From Pseudanabaena sp. (GTDB taxonomy: Bacteria > Cyanobacteriota > Cyanobacteriia > Pseudanabaenales > Pseudanabaenaceae): 64,000 nucleotides of DNA. Shown piece by piece: positions 36,826-47,009 of this stretch (position 1 is the first letter of the stretch; each line of letters opens with the position of its first letter). Location of the stretch: positions 17,785 to 81,784 of the forward strand of contig QBLS01000021.1 in NCBI GenBank assembly GCA_003249015.1. Reading direction: 5' to 3'. The position numbers and the translations under genes were made by a program. The notes below the pieces were generated by a model. The model was given only the letters and a program-made list of their open reading frames with translations, had not been told where the DNA came from and ran no database searches.

Positions 36826-39800
36826 GAAGTACTAATGAGCTTTTAGCACATTTAAAAACTTTGGATGTTCAACTTTGGGTTGATCAGGGGCGACTAAGAT
36901 TTAACGCCCCTCAAGATGTAATGACTCCAGAGCTAAAGACAGAAGTTGCATCCCATAAAGCCGAGATTATTAAATTACTGAGTCACCCTAGCCACTCTTC
37001 TGCTCCAATTCCTTTTGTTTCGCGTCAGCAAAATTTAGAGCTATCCTTTACCCAAAGAAGACTATGGTTTCTCTATCAGCTTGATCGAGATGTTGCCGCC
37101 TATCAATTAAGGTATAACCTGAAACTTACTGGTATTCTCCACGTAGACATTTTAGAGCGCAGCCTAACAGAAATTGTCAACCGCCATGAGATTTTACGAA
37201 CTAATTTTGTAGAGATAGAGGGCAATCCGTTTCAAATAATTCATCCATCAAAACCATTTACATTATCAGTAATTGATTTACAAGAACTTGCCACGATAGA
37301 TCGAGAATCTGAGTTACGTCAATTAGCCAATCAAGAAGCGAAAACTCCCTTCAATTTAGAAAAGGATGATCTATTACGCGTAACATTGCTGCGTTTAGCT
37401 CCCCAAGAACACATATTATTAATCACACTTCATCACATCATTGCTGATGCTTGGTCAATTGGCATATTTTTGCGAGAACTATCCTCGCTATATACATCTT
37501 TTGTAGAGGCAAAACCTGCCACTCTTCCTAATCTACCTATTCAATACGCTGACTTTTCTCAATGGCAAAATCAAAATTCAACTAAAGATACTTTAGTTGA
37601 ACAAATAGCCTATTGGGAAAAGCAATTATCAGGTATTCCACCAGTTTTAGAGTTACCCACTGATCGCCCTAGACCGCCTGTGCAAACCTTTAATGGAGGT
37701 GCAGAGTTCTTTGAGATTGGTGCAGGATTGACTGAGCGTTTAAGGAAACTGAGTCAAGAATCTGGGGTGACTATGTTCATGACAGTCATTACAGCATTTT
37801 TTATTTTACTCGCTCGATACACTGGCGAAGAAGATATTGTTATCGGTATTCCGATCGCAAATCGAATGCGCGTGGAATTTGAATCCTTGATGGGATGCTT
37901 TGTAAACTCCTTGGTATTGCGATCGCAACTTCATGGTAATCCAACTTTTTTAGAACTATTGCAGCAAGTTCGCCAAACTGCGCTAGATGCCTATGCCAAT
38001 CAAGACTTGCCTTTTGAGCAGTTAGTAGAAGCACTACAGCCAGAGCGATCGCTTAGTCACAGTCCTCTCTTTCAGGTCATGGTTGCTTGGGAAAACGTGC
38101 AAATGGAAGCTTTAGATTTGCCAAATTTGCAGATTGAACCTTTTAACACTGAGCATTTCACAGCCAGAGCCGATCTCAATGTGGAAATGATGGAAACTGA
38201 TCGTGGTTTACAGGGGCTATTTGAATATAACTCCGATTTGTTTGATGCAGAGACTATCAAGAAAATGGTTAGTCATTTTCAAAATCTCTTAGAAGCGATC
38301 GCCATTAACCCAGATCAGAAAATATACAACTTACCTCTATTAACGCAGTTCGAGTCTCAACAAATTCTCTTTAACTGGAATAATACAGTCGTTAATTATC
38401 CTGAACACATTTGCTTTCACCAACTAATTGAATTGCAAGTCCAACGCACACCAAATGCGATCGCAGTTATCTATGAAAACCAGCAACTAACTTATCAAGA
38501 ACTAAATCAAAAAGCCAATCAATTAGCTCACCACCTCTTAGCGATCGGTATTCAATCAGAGCAATTAATCGGTATTTGCATAGAACGCTCTCTCGACATG
38601 CTAGTGGGATTACTCGGCATCCTCAAAGCAGGGGCTACCTATGTACCAATTGACCCTAGCTATCCTCGCGATCGCATTGAATATATGCTCAGCGATTCTC
38701 AAGCAAAGATATTAATCACTCAACAAAGCGTTATCAATCAAATACCCGCATATACAGGTTTAATTATCTGTCTAGATGGGGAGCAGCATAAACTATCACA
38801 ATCTCCAAACCATAATCCTCAAATTGCGATCGACTCGAATCAATTAGCCTATGTAATCTATACTTCAGGTTCGACTGGTAAGCCTAAAGGTGTGCAAGTC
38901 TTGCATAAAGGAGTCACAAACTTTTTGCTGAGTATGCAAAATACGCCGATCTTAAGTCAATCAGATGTTTTAGTCGCAGTAACGACGATCTGTTTTGATA
39001 TTGCGGTGTTAGAGCTTTATCTACCACTACTAGTAGGAGCAAAACTAATTATCGCTAGTCGTGATGTTGCGCGTGATGCAATGCAATTACAGCAATTAAT
39101 TATCTCTGAGCAAGCCACCTGTATGCAGGCTACTCCTTCGACTTGGCGAATGCTCTTAGAGGTTGGTTGGCAAGGTGGCAAGAACTTTAAGGTACTTTGT
39201 GGTGGTGAAAACTTGCCTTTGCCTTTAGCTTCATCTCTAGCTAGCCAGAATGGTTTTGTCTGGAATCTCTATGGACCTACTGAGGCTACTGTCTGGGCTA
39301 CCATCTCTCAAGTTAAGCCTGATGATCGTCAAGTCTCGATTGGTAGACCTTTGGCAAATACTCAGTTGTATGTCCTTGATGGTCAACTGCAACCTGTGCC
39401 AATTGGTGTGGCAGGTGAGTTACATATTGGCGGTGTGCAGGTGGCGCGTGGCTATCTCAATCGTCCTGACCTCACTTCGGAAAGATTTATTGCTGATCCT
39501 TTTAGTGCTGATCCTAATGCGAAACTTTATAAAACTGGTGACAGAGTTCGCTATTTACATAATGGTTCAATTGAGTATTTGGGGCGCATTGATTTTCAAG
39601 TCAAATTACGGGGCTTTCGTATTGAATTAGGTGAAATTGAATCTGTTCTTCTTCAGCAGCCTTATATTCGAGAAGCTATTGTGCTTTTACATGAAGAAAG
39701 CTTAGATGAGAAATATCTAGTGGCTTACATCGTTCCTGACCAAGTTGATGTACATATTTTAGAGTTGCGTCGTGTTTTAAGACACCAGTTGCCAGAATAT

Positions 39801-42800
39801 ATGGTTCCAGCACTCTTTGTAGAGTTAACATCTCTTCCGTTAACTCCAAATGGAAAAGTTGATCGCCGATCGCTACCTGCTCCAACATTTTTCCATTCCT
39901 CATCCGAAACTATTATTGAAGATACTCGCACCCCAATTGAAGATCTATTGGCAAATATCTGGAGTAATGTTCTAGGAATAAAGTCTGTTAGTATTCACGA
40001 TAATTTCTTTGCAATGGGTGGTCATTCGCTCAAGGTTATGCAAGTCATGGCAAGAGTGCGTGACTCTTTTTCGATTGATTTGCCATTACAGACTTTGTTT
40101 AGAGAACCAACGATCGCAGGCTTAAGTAGAGAGATTGAAGCAGCCTATCAAAATCAGCAAGGATATCAAATTCCGCCAATTGTTCCTACAGAGCGTTCTA
40201 CCTATGAGCCAGTTTCCTTTGCCCAACAACGGATGTGGTTTCTGCAACAGTTTGAGCACAATAATGCAACTTACAATATTCCCATTGTTTATCGGATTTC
40301 TGGCTTACTAGAGATTGCCATTCTAGAGAAAAGCTTGGTGGCACTAGTAAAGCGACATGAAATCTTGAGAACTAGCTTTATATCTGTGAATGAACAAATT
40401 GTCTGTGCGATCGCAGAAACTATTCCACTCCCTTTTACAGTAGTAAAGCTAGAACCTGAAATCACCCCAGAAAGTTTACAACAGCTAATAGATATAGAAA
40501 TTCGTCAGTCTTTTGATTTATCTAAACCTCCCTTATTTCGCGTCAAAACCTTACAATTAGACGAAAGCGATCATGTATTAATCATTAATTTCCATCACAT
40601 AATTACTGATGACTGGTCAATCAATATATTCATGCAAGAATTAGCAGAACTTTATCAAAGTTATCTCCACAACAAGCCTATATCACTCAAAAATTTATCA
40701 ATTCGCTATGTAGATTTTGCAGTTTGGCAAAGACAATGGTTACAAGGTGAAATATTACAATCACTCACAAACTATTGGCAGCAACAACTAGCAGAGCCAT
40801 TACCAATCCTCAGCCTACCCACAGATCGTCCTCGACCTTTAATCCAAACATTTCGCGGTGCAACCCAATCCCTATCCTTGTCAGTTGACTTAACAGAAAA
40901 GATTAAAAATCTTGCTCAGAGAACTGAAACCACTCTTTTTATGATCCTGTTAGCAGCTTTTCAGATTCTACTGGCTCGTTATTCTGGTCAAACAGATATC
41001 ATCGTAGGTACACCGATCTCAGGTCGTCATCAAGTTGAAACTGAGAACTTAATTGGCTTGCTAGTTAACTCCTTAGCAATTCGTATAGACTTATCAGGCA
41101 ATCCCACCTTTGAGCAACTATTAGGCAAAGTAAGATCTGTTACCCTTGCTGCCTATACCTATCAAGATTTACCTCTGGAGCAACTAATTGAAGCTTTACA
41201 AATAAAAAGAGAACTCAGCTATGCACCTCTATTTCAAGCCATGTTTAGTCTTCTCAATACACCATCTCAGACTGCTAAATTCTCCGAAGATCTAGAGCTA
41301 ATACCTATATGGAGCCATACAGGTACAACCAAGGTAGATCTAACGCTAGGTTTACAAGAGACAGGTTCAGAAATTAAAGGGGTCTTTGAATATAATAGTG
41401 ACCTATTTGATGCTGGGACAATTCAACGTCTGATCGGACATTTTCAAATTATACTAGAAGCAATTGTAAGAAATCCCCAACAACGAATTGCAGAATTACC
41501 AATCCTCACAGAAACAGAAAGACAAACAATCTTAGTCGAATGGCAGCAGACTCAGACAGAATATCCTAGAGATAAAACTATTACTCAATTATTTGAGGCA
41601 CAGGTTGAAAAAAATCCAGATGCGATCGCAGTTGTTTATGAAGACCAGCAAATTAGCTATCAAGAGCTAAACCAAAGATCCAATCAATTAGCCCACTATT
41701 TACATAAATTAGGTGTAAGTAATAATCAACCAATTGGAATTTGTGTAGAACGCTCTATAGATGCCATCATCAGTCTCGTTGCCATCTTAAAAGCAGGAGG
41801 GTCATATTTACCAATTGATTCCGACTATCCCCGCGATCGTATTAATTACATGTTAGCTAATGCTCAAGCACAGATATTAGTTACACAGCAAACCCTAAGA
41901 AGTAACTTCCTCAATCATCAATTATGCGTTATTGAGTTAGATCGTCAATGGGAGATGATGGCTAAAGAAAGCAAAGAAAATCTATCTAGCAATACTACAG
42001 CCGAGAACATTGCCTATATAATCTATACTTCAGGCTCTACGGGCGAACCTAAAGGAGTTGTAGTTCCCCATCGAGCTGTTAACCGACTAGTCATTAATAC
42101 AGACTATATCAAGTTAAGCCCTAGAGATCGCGTTGCCCAAGCTTCAAATATTGCTTTTGATGCAGCCACCTTTGAGATTTGGGGAGCGTTACTCAATGGA
42201 GCGAAACTAATTGGTATTCCTAAAGAAATTTTGCTTTCTCCTCACAAATTGGCTAAGCAGATTAGACAACAGCAGATTACAACTTTATTCTTGACAACAG
42301 CATTATTTAATCAAGTTGCAAAACAGATTCCAGAGGGTTTTAGTCCTCTAAGTAACCTTTTATTTGGAGGTGAGGCATCTGATCCTAAAGCAGTAAGAAA
42401 TATACTTGAACAAGGTTCACCCGATCGCTTGCTCCATGTTTATGGACCAACAGAAAACACGACTTTTTCTTCTTGGTATTTAGTGGAGTCTGTTGACAAA
42501 GAAGCGGCTACGATCCCGATAGGTAAGCCTATTGCTAACTCGCAGATGTATATTTTAGATCGCGATCTCAATCCTGTTCCTATCGGTGTAGTTGGAGAAA
42601 TCTATGTATCGGGTGATGGGCTAGCAAAAAGCTATCTTGAACGTCCAGAAATAACGGCTGAAAAATTTATTCATCATAGTTTTACTAAATCAGACAGTAT
42701 AAGACTCTATAAAACTGGTGATTTAGGCAGGTATTTACCTGATGGCAATATTGAGATTTTAGGGAGAAGTGATTTTCAAGTAAAGATAAGAGGATTTAGG

Positions 42801-43409
42801 ATCGAATTAGGAGAGATAGAAACAGCCTTAAGACTGCAAGAGGAGGTAAGAGAGACAATAGTTATAGCTTGTGATGACGAAAGAGGTAGTAAACAATTAG
42901 TTGCCTATGTTGTCCCGAAGATAGAATCATTGACGGGCAAAGAGCTTAGGAGCTTTTTAAAAGAGAAATTGCCTGACTATATGATTCCTACATTTTTTGT
43001 GTTCTTGGATGAGCTGCCTCTAACTCCCAATGGCAAGGTCGATCGCCAAGCTTTACCTACACCAGATTTAGCTAGCCCTAGTTTAGAAAATAGCTTTGTG
43101 TCACCTAGTACAACCACAGAACAGGCGATCGCTAAAGTTTGGCAGGAAATTCTTAAAATAGAACAAATTGGAGTCCATGATAATTTCTTTGAATTAGGAG
43201 GTCATTCATTAATTGCAACTCAAGTTATATCACGCTTGCCCCAGATCTTTGGATTGGATATACCCCTCAGCTTACTATTTGAATTACCAACTATTGCTGA
43301 GTTAGCTGATCGCATTGATACAATGCTTTGGGCATTAGGGGATTCTGTAAGCGCTAATTTTGAGTCAAATGTCGATGAAGAGGATGACTATACAGAAGGT
43401 CTTCTATAG
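36822..43409 (+). CDS. Bimodular NRPS: TubC dock-C-A(Gly)-PCP-C-A(Ile)-PCP
   Basis: A 2195-residue protein opening with a TubC docking domain (about 1-55). Module 1 has a C domain whose signature reads HHIIADA (204) instead of HHxxxDG, an A domain with code D-I-L-Q-L-G-L-V-W-K (Gly) and PCP Ser1069. Module 2 has a C domain reading HHIITDD (1258), an A domain with code D-A-F-F-L-G-V-T-F-K (Ile or another branched chain) and PCP Ser2129. In both C domains the second His and the Asp are kept. The module 1 adenylation core is the + strand copy of the inverted repeat shared with the terminal NRPS. The C-tail DDYTEGLL again fits a TubC partner. ATGA overlap with the upstream PKS gene. Confidence 0.95.
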   Translation: MRSTNELLAHLKTLDVQLWVDQGRLRFNAPQDVMTPELKTEVASHKAEIIKLLSHPSHSSAPIPFVSRQQNLELSFTQRRLWFLYQLDRDVAAYQLRYNLKLTGILHVDILERSLTEIVNRHEILRTNFVEIEGNPFQIIHPSKPFTLSVIDLQELATIDRESELRQLANQEAKTPFNLEKDDLLRVTLLRLAPQEHILLITLHHIIADAWSIGIFLRELSSLYTSFVEAKPATLPNLPIQYADFSQWQNQNSTKDTLVEQIAYWEKQLSGIPPVLELPTDRPRPPVQTFNGGAEFFEIGAGLTERLRKLSQESGVTMFMTVITAFFILLARYTGEEDIVIGIPIANRMRVEFESLMGCFVNSLVLRSQLHGNPTFLELLQQVRQTALDAYANQDLPFEQLVEALQPERSLSHSPLFQVMVAWENVQMEALDLPNLQIEPFNTEHFTARADLNVEMMETDRGLQGLFEYNSDLFDAETIKKMVSHFQNLLEAIAINPDQKIYNLPLLTQFESQQILFNWNNTVVNYPEHICFHQLIELQVQRTPNAIAVIYENQQLTYQELNQKANQLAHHLLAIGIQSEQLIGICIERSLDMLVGLLGILKAGATYVPIDPSYPRDRIEYMLSDSQAKILITQQSVINQIPAYTGLIICLDGEQHKLSQSPNHNPQIAIDSNQLAYVIYTSGSTGKPKGVQVLHKGVTNFLLSMQNTPILSQSDVLVAVTTICFDIAVLELYLPLLVGAKLIIASRDVARDAMQLQQLIISEQATCMQATPSTWRMLLEVGWQGGKNFKVLCGGENLPLPLASSLASQNGFVWNLYGPTEATVWATISQVKPDDRQVSIGRPLANTQLYVLDGQLQPVPIGVAGELHIGGVQVARGYLNRPDLTSERFIADPFSADPNAKLYKTGDRVRYLHNGSIEYLGRIDFQVKLRGFRIELGEIESVLLQQPYIREAIVLLHEESLDEKYLVAYIVPDQVDVHILELRRVLRHQLPEYMVPALFVELTSLPLTPNGKVDRRSLPAPTFFHSSSETIIEDTRTPIEDLLANIWSNVLGIKSVSIHDNFFAMGGHSLKVMQVMARVRDSFSIDLPLQTLFREPTIAGLSREIEAAYQNQQGYQIPPIVPTERSTYEPVSFAQQRMWFLQQFEHNNATYNIPIVYRISGLLEIAILEKSLVALVKRHEILRTSFISVNEQIVCAIAETIPLPFTVVKLEPEITPESLQQLIDIEIRQSFDLSKPPLFRVKTLQLDESDHVLIINFHHIITDDWSINIFMQELAELYQSYLHNKPISLKNLSIRYVDFAVWQRQWLQGEILQSLTNYWQQQLAEPLPILSLPTDRPRPLIQTFRGATQSLSLSVDLTEKIKNLAQRTETTLFMILLAAFQILLARYSGQTDIIVGTPISGRHQVETENLIGLLVNSLAIRIDLSGNPTFEQLLGKVRSVTLAAYTYQDLPLEQLIEALQIKRELSYAPLFQAMFSLLNTPSQTAKFSEDLELIPIWSHTGTTKVDLTLGLQETGSEIKGVFEYNSDLFDAGTIQRLIGHFQIILEAIVRNPQQRIAELPILTETERQTILVEWQQTQTEYPRDKTITQLFEAQVEKNPDAIAVVYEDQQISYQELNQRSNQLAHYLHKLGVSNNQPIGICVERSIDAIISLVAILKAGGSYLPIDSDYPRDRINYMLANAQAQILVTQQTLRSNFLNHQLCVIELDRQWEMMAKESKENLSSNTTAENIAYIIYTSGSTGEPKGVVVPHRAVNRLVINTDYIKLSPRDRVAQASNIAFDAATFEIWGALLNGAKLIGIPKEILLSPHKLAKQIRQQQITTLFLTTALFNQVAKQIPEGFSPLSNLLFGGEASDPKAVRNILEQGSPDRLLHVYGPTENTTFSSWYLVESVDKEAATIPIGKPIANSQMYILDRDLNPVPIGVVGEIYVSGDGLAKSYLERPEITAEKFIHHSFTKSDSIRLYKTGDLGRYLPDGNIEILGRSDFQVKIRGFRIELGEIETALRLQEEVRETIVIACDDERGSKQLVAYVVPKIESLTGKELRSFLKEKLPDYMIPTFFVFLDELPLTPNGKVDRQALPTPDLASPSLENSFVSPSTTTEQAIAKVWQEILKIEQIGVHDNFFELGGHSLIATQVISRLPQIFGLDIPLSLLFELPTIAELADRIDTMLWALGDSVSANFESNVDEEDDYTEGLL
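38455..39650 (+). repeat. Inverted repeat copy 2: Gly adenylation cassette
   Basis: This is the + strand partner of positions 3945-5115. It covers the adenylation core of module 1 in the bimodular NRPS, from the A1/A2 region (YENQQLTYQELNQKANQ) to just past A8. The deduced proteins are identical over almost all of A3-A8. The only clear divergent patch is between A2 and A3 (about 38706-38840). The two copies are in opposite orientation, about 33 kb apart, and enclose most of both operons. Confidence 0.9.
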
Positions 43410-43429
43410 CCAACACATGGTCAAAATAT

Positions 43430-46400
43430 ATGGGTAATAACATGAGCAAGATTGAAGATTTTTTGGCAGATCTACGTCGGCAGAATATAGAACTATGGCT
43501 TGAAGGGACAGATTTACGGTATAAGGCGGCAAAAAATGCCTTTACTCCCGCCTTGATGTCACAGCTTAAAGAACGTAAAGCTGAAGTTGTGCAATTTTTT
43601 CAACAAATCCAACAGTCGAAAAACTCTAACTTAACTCCTATTCAAGTCGTGCCCAGAGAGCAGCATCTACCTTTATCTTTTGCGCAGCAGAGGCTTTGGC
43701 TAATTGATCAAATTACTGCTAGTAATTCAGTCTATAACGTGCCATTAGCCTATCGGATAACAGGCGATCTAGATATAGAAATATTTTCTCAAAGTTTACA
43801 GGCGATCGCACAACGACATGAAAGCATACGAACAGCGTTTACAGTTATCGATCAACAGCCTGTACAAAGTTTTGTTCCTAATCTAGAAATTGATTTACCG
43901 ATCATTGATTTGCGATCCTTGATAGGAAATGAACAGAAACAAGAATTAAGCAGACTAGCTGAAATTGAAACTAAAACACCATTCAATCTATCCCAAAGTC
44001 CATTACTACGCACCAAGCTAGTACGACTAGCCCCAGACGAGCATGTGTTCTTTCTGACGATGCATCACATTATTTGTGATGGCTGGTCTTTAGATATTTT
44101 ATTTCGAGAATTAGGAATTATTTACGAAGCTTTAGTCCAAGGTAGACCATCACCATTGGCTCCATTACTGATTCAGTACGCTGATTTTGCGGTATGGCAA
44201 AGAGAATGGCTACAGGGTGAAGTCTTAGATACCCAGCTATCCTATTGGCAACAACAGCTTCGTGATATTAATCCTTTGCTGCAACTAACCACAGATCGTC
44301 CACGTCCAACGGTGCAATCAAATACGGGCGATCGCCAAATTTTTTATCTATCAAAATCCCTATCAGATGCACTCAAAGTCTTAAGCAATGGTGAAGGAGT
44401 AACTCTGTTTATGACCTTACTAGCAGCATTTCAAACTCTACTTTATCGCTATACAGGTCAACCTGACATTCTGGTGGGCTGCCCGATCGCTAATCGGAAT
44501 CGCACCGAAATTGAAAATCTAATTGGCTTTTTTGTGAATACTTTAGCCCTGAGAGCCAATTTCACCGATTATCTCACTTTTAGAGAACTTCTCCATCAAA
44601 CTAAAAAAGTTACTCTTGAGGCATATGCCCATCAAGACTTACCCTTTGAAAAATTAGTAGAAGAATTGCAGCTAGAGCGAGATTTGAGCTTTAATCCGAT
44701 CGTGCAAGTGACTTTTGCGCTTCAGAGTGCGCCGTTGCTGGCGATCGAATTATCTAATCTCAAGCTATCACCTCTCAAAGATATTAAAAATAGCATTATC
44801 AAATTTGACTTAGAAGTTAACGCTTGGGAAACGAGCGAAGGGTTAGTCTTGGACTGGGGTTATAACAGCGATCTATTTGATGCAGCCACAATGGTGCGGA
44901 TGACTCAGCATTACCAAAATTTGCTAGAGCAGATCGTTAGCGATCGCGAACTCCCGATCCATAAAATCCCGATCTTAACGGTCACCGAACAGAAGCAAAT
45001 ATTAGAGACATGGAATAACACTGCAACCACTTATCCTCAAGTCCAAAGTATCGCTGCCATTTTTGAAGAACAGGTGAATCTTAGGGGAAATGCGATCGCG
45101 GCAAGGTTTGAACAAACTGAGATTAGCTATGCTGAACTGAATACTAGAGCAAATCATCTGGCACATTATTTGCAAAACAAGGGGATTGGCGCTCAGGAGC
45201 TAGTGGGTATCTGTATTGATCAAAGTATCGAGATGCTCGTTGGTCTACTGGGGATATTGAAGGCGGGAGCAGCCTATGTACCTTTAGATAAGGACTATCC
45301 AGACGATCGCCTAGAACTAATGTTGACTGATGCGGGGGTGAGGGTTGTAATCACCCAGCAACAGCAAGCAGCTCGCTTTGCTAAGAATGAACATGAAATT
45401 ATTTGCCTAGATCGTGAATGGGAGCAAGTTGCCCAAACTCCCAACTCTCTTAATAACCCTAACAATCAAGCCACAGGTGATAGTCTTGCCTATGTGATCT
45501 ATACGTCTGGGTCTACAGGTAAACCTAAAGGCGTAGAAGTCGAACAGAAAGCGATCTCCCGTTTAGTCATCCACACTAATTACATTAATATTGGCATTGA
45601 AGATCGGATCGCCCAAGCTTCTAATGCTTCCTTTGATGCAGCAACCTTTGAAATTTGGGGAGCTTTGCTCAATGGAGCGATGGTAGTTGGCATTAGTAAA
45701 GAGACTGTCCTTACACCTGAAAGCCTTGCAGCAACTATTTTAGAACAACAGATTACTACTCTCTTCTTGACCACCGCGCTATTCAATCAAATTGCTAGAC
45801 AGAAGCCCGAAGCATTTGCTCCTTTAAAACATCTCCTCTTTGGTGGCGAAGCTGTTGATGTGGAATCAGTAAGCACAGTTATAGCTAAGGGCAAACCCGC
45901 TAGACTCCTCCATGTATATGGTCCAACTGAGAATACGACATTTTCGACATGGTACTTAATCGACCAAGTTGCCCCCAATGCTATCAGCATTCCCATTGGT
46001 CAGGCGATCGCGAATACGCAGACCTATATCCTTGATCTCCAACAACAAATTGTCCCCATTGGTGTAGTTGGTGAATTGCTTGTTGGTGGTGATGGCCTAG
46101 CGAGGGGCTATCTACATCGACCCGAGCTAAATGCTGAGAAGTTTATTGCCAATCCCTATGGGCGATCACCTTCTGAGCGATTGTATCGCACTGGAGATCT
46201 TGCTAAATATGCTGCCGATGGCAGTATTGAATTTATAGGTCGAATCGATTTTCAAGTAAAGATCAGAGGATTTCGGATTGAAATTGGTGAAGTTGAAGCA
46301 GCGATCGCCCACCATGATCATGTACAGGATGTGATTGTGATTGCCAAGGACGATCCTCTGGGTAATAAATCCCTCCTTGCCTATGTGGTTGCCAAACCAG

Positions 46401-46927
46401 AAACAGAGCTAACTGCTAATCGATTACGCAACTTTCTCAAAGAGAACTTGCCCGACTACATGATTCCTGCCGCTTTTGTGGTGATGGATAAGTTGCCTTT
46501 GACCCCCAATGGCAAAGTAGATAAAAATGCATTGCCATCTCCCGAAGAGCAGCGATCGCGGGTAACCGATGACTATGTAATGCCTCAAACAGAAGTAGAG
46601 CGCTTAATTGCTTCAGTATGGCAAGAAGTTTTGAAACTAAGCAATGTCGGCATCTATGATAACTTCTTTGAAATTGGAGGTAATTCCTTGCTACTAGTCC
46701 AAGCCTATAGTAGATTACAAAACTTATTTGGTTCCCAAGTATCAATGGTGATCCTCTTTCGCTATCCCAATATCCATGCCTTAGCTGAGCATCTCAGCCA
46801 AAGCCAACCGATAGATGTGCCAGAGCCAAACCGTGCAGATAATCGGAAAAGTCGCCAAGATTTGATGAAGCAACAGCGTCAAAATCGATTGAAATCACGT
46901 TTATCAAACGATAATTCAAACTTTTAA
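43430..46927 (+). CDS. NRPS module: TubC dock-C-A(Ile)-PCP
   Basis: An 1165-residue elongation module. An N-terminal TubC docking domain occupies about 5-60. The C domain has HHIICDG at 212. The A domain pocket reads D-A-F-F-L-G-V-T-F-K, the same as the preceding module, so a second Ile or similar residue is predicted. The PCP serine is Ser1086 in GGNSLL. The long C-tail is basic (RKSRQDLMKQQRQNRLKSR), as expected before a KS-first partner. The ATG at 43442 (MSKIEDFL) starts exactly at the docking domain and is a good alternative start. The gap from the upstream gene is 20 bp. The stop codon is embedded in a strong hairpin. Confidence 0.94.
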   Translation: MGNNMSKIEDFLADLRRQNIELWLEGTDLRYKAAKNAFTPALMSQLKERKAEVVQFFQQIQQSKNSNLTPIQVVPREQHLPLSFAQQRLWLIDQITASNSVYNVPLAYRITGDLDIEIFSQSLQAIAQRHESIRTAFTVIDQQPVQSFVPNLEIDLPIIDLRSLIGNEQKQELSRLAEIETKTPFNLSQSPLLRTKLVRLAPDEHVFFLTMHHIICDGWSLDILFRELGIIYEALVQGRPSPLAPLLIQYADFAVWQREWLQGEVLDTQLSYWQQQLRDINPLLQLTTDRPRPTVQSNTGDRQIFYLSKSLSDALKVLSNGEGVTLFMTLLAAFQTLLYRYTGQPDILVGCPIANRNRTEIENLIGFFVNTLALRANFTDYLTFRELLHQTKKVTLEAYAHQDLPFEKLVEELQLERDLSFNPIVQVTFALQSAPLLAIELSNLKLSPLKDIKNSIIKFDLEVNAWETSEGLVLDWGYNSDLFDAATMVRMTQHYQNLLEQIVSDRELPIHKIPILTVTEQKQILETWNNTATTYPQVQSIAAIFEEQVNLRGNAIAARFEQTEISYAELNTRANHLAHYLQNKGIGAQELVGICIDQSIEMLVGLLGILKAGAAYVPLDKDYPDDRLELMLTDAGVRVVITQQQQAARFAKNEHEIICLDREWEQVAQTPNSLNNPNNQATGDSLAYVIYTSGSTGKPKGVEVEQKAISRLVIHTNYINIGIEDRIAQASNASFDAATFEIWGALLNGAMVVGISKETVLTPESLAATILEQQITTLFLTTALFNQIARQKPEAFAPLKHLLFGGEAVDVESVSTVIAKGKPARLLHVYGPTENTTFSTWYLIDQVAPNAISIPIGQAIANTQTYILDLQQQIVPIGVVGELLVGGDGLARGYLHRPELNAEKFIANPYGRSPSERLYRTGDLAKYAADGSIEFIGRIDFQVKIRGFRIEIGEVEAAIAHHDHVQDVIVIAKDDPLGNKSLLAYVVAKPETELTANRLRNFLKENLPDYMIPAAFVVMDKLPLTPNGKVDKNALPSPEEQRSRVTDDYVMPQTEVERLIASVWQEVLKLSNVGIYDNFFEIGGNSLLLVQAYSRLQNLFGSQVSMVILFRYPNIHALAEHLSQSQPIDVPEPNRADNRKSRQDLMKQQRQNRLKSRLSNDNSNF

Positions 46928-46959
46928 GGTTGCGCTCCTATGGGGCGCAACCTTAAAAG
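46921..46959 (+). other. 18-bp stem hairpin over the stop codon, intra-operon
   Basis: CTTTTAAGGTTGCGCTCC at 46921-46938 pairs with GGGGCGCAACCTTAAAAG at 46942-46959 around the loop TAT. All 18 positions pair if one T-G is allowed. The TAA stop of the Ile module (46925-46927) lies in the left arm. Only a TTT follows, so it is a weak intrinsic terminator at best. It may attenuate transcription into the PKS gene at 47010, protect mRNA ends or mark processing. Its GC-rich core stands out from the AT-rich surroundings. Confidence 0.75.
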
Positions 46960-47009
46960 TTTCGGTAATATCAGCAAGCATTAAAAACAGAATCAAGAAG
47001 GATAGATAT

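Noticed and set aside
39250..39630. Open frame inside the Gly adenylation domain, repeated at 3969-4328
   Set aside because: It is an out-of-frame shadow conserved only because the two adenylation cassettes are nearly identical DNA.
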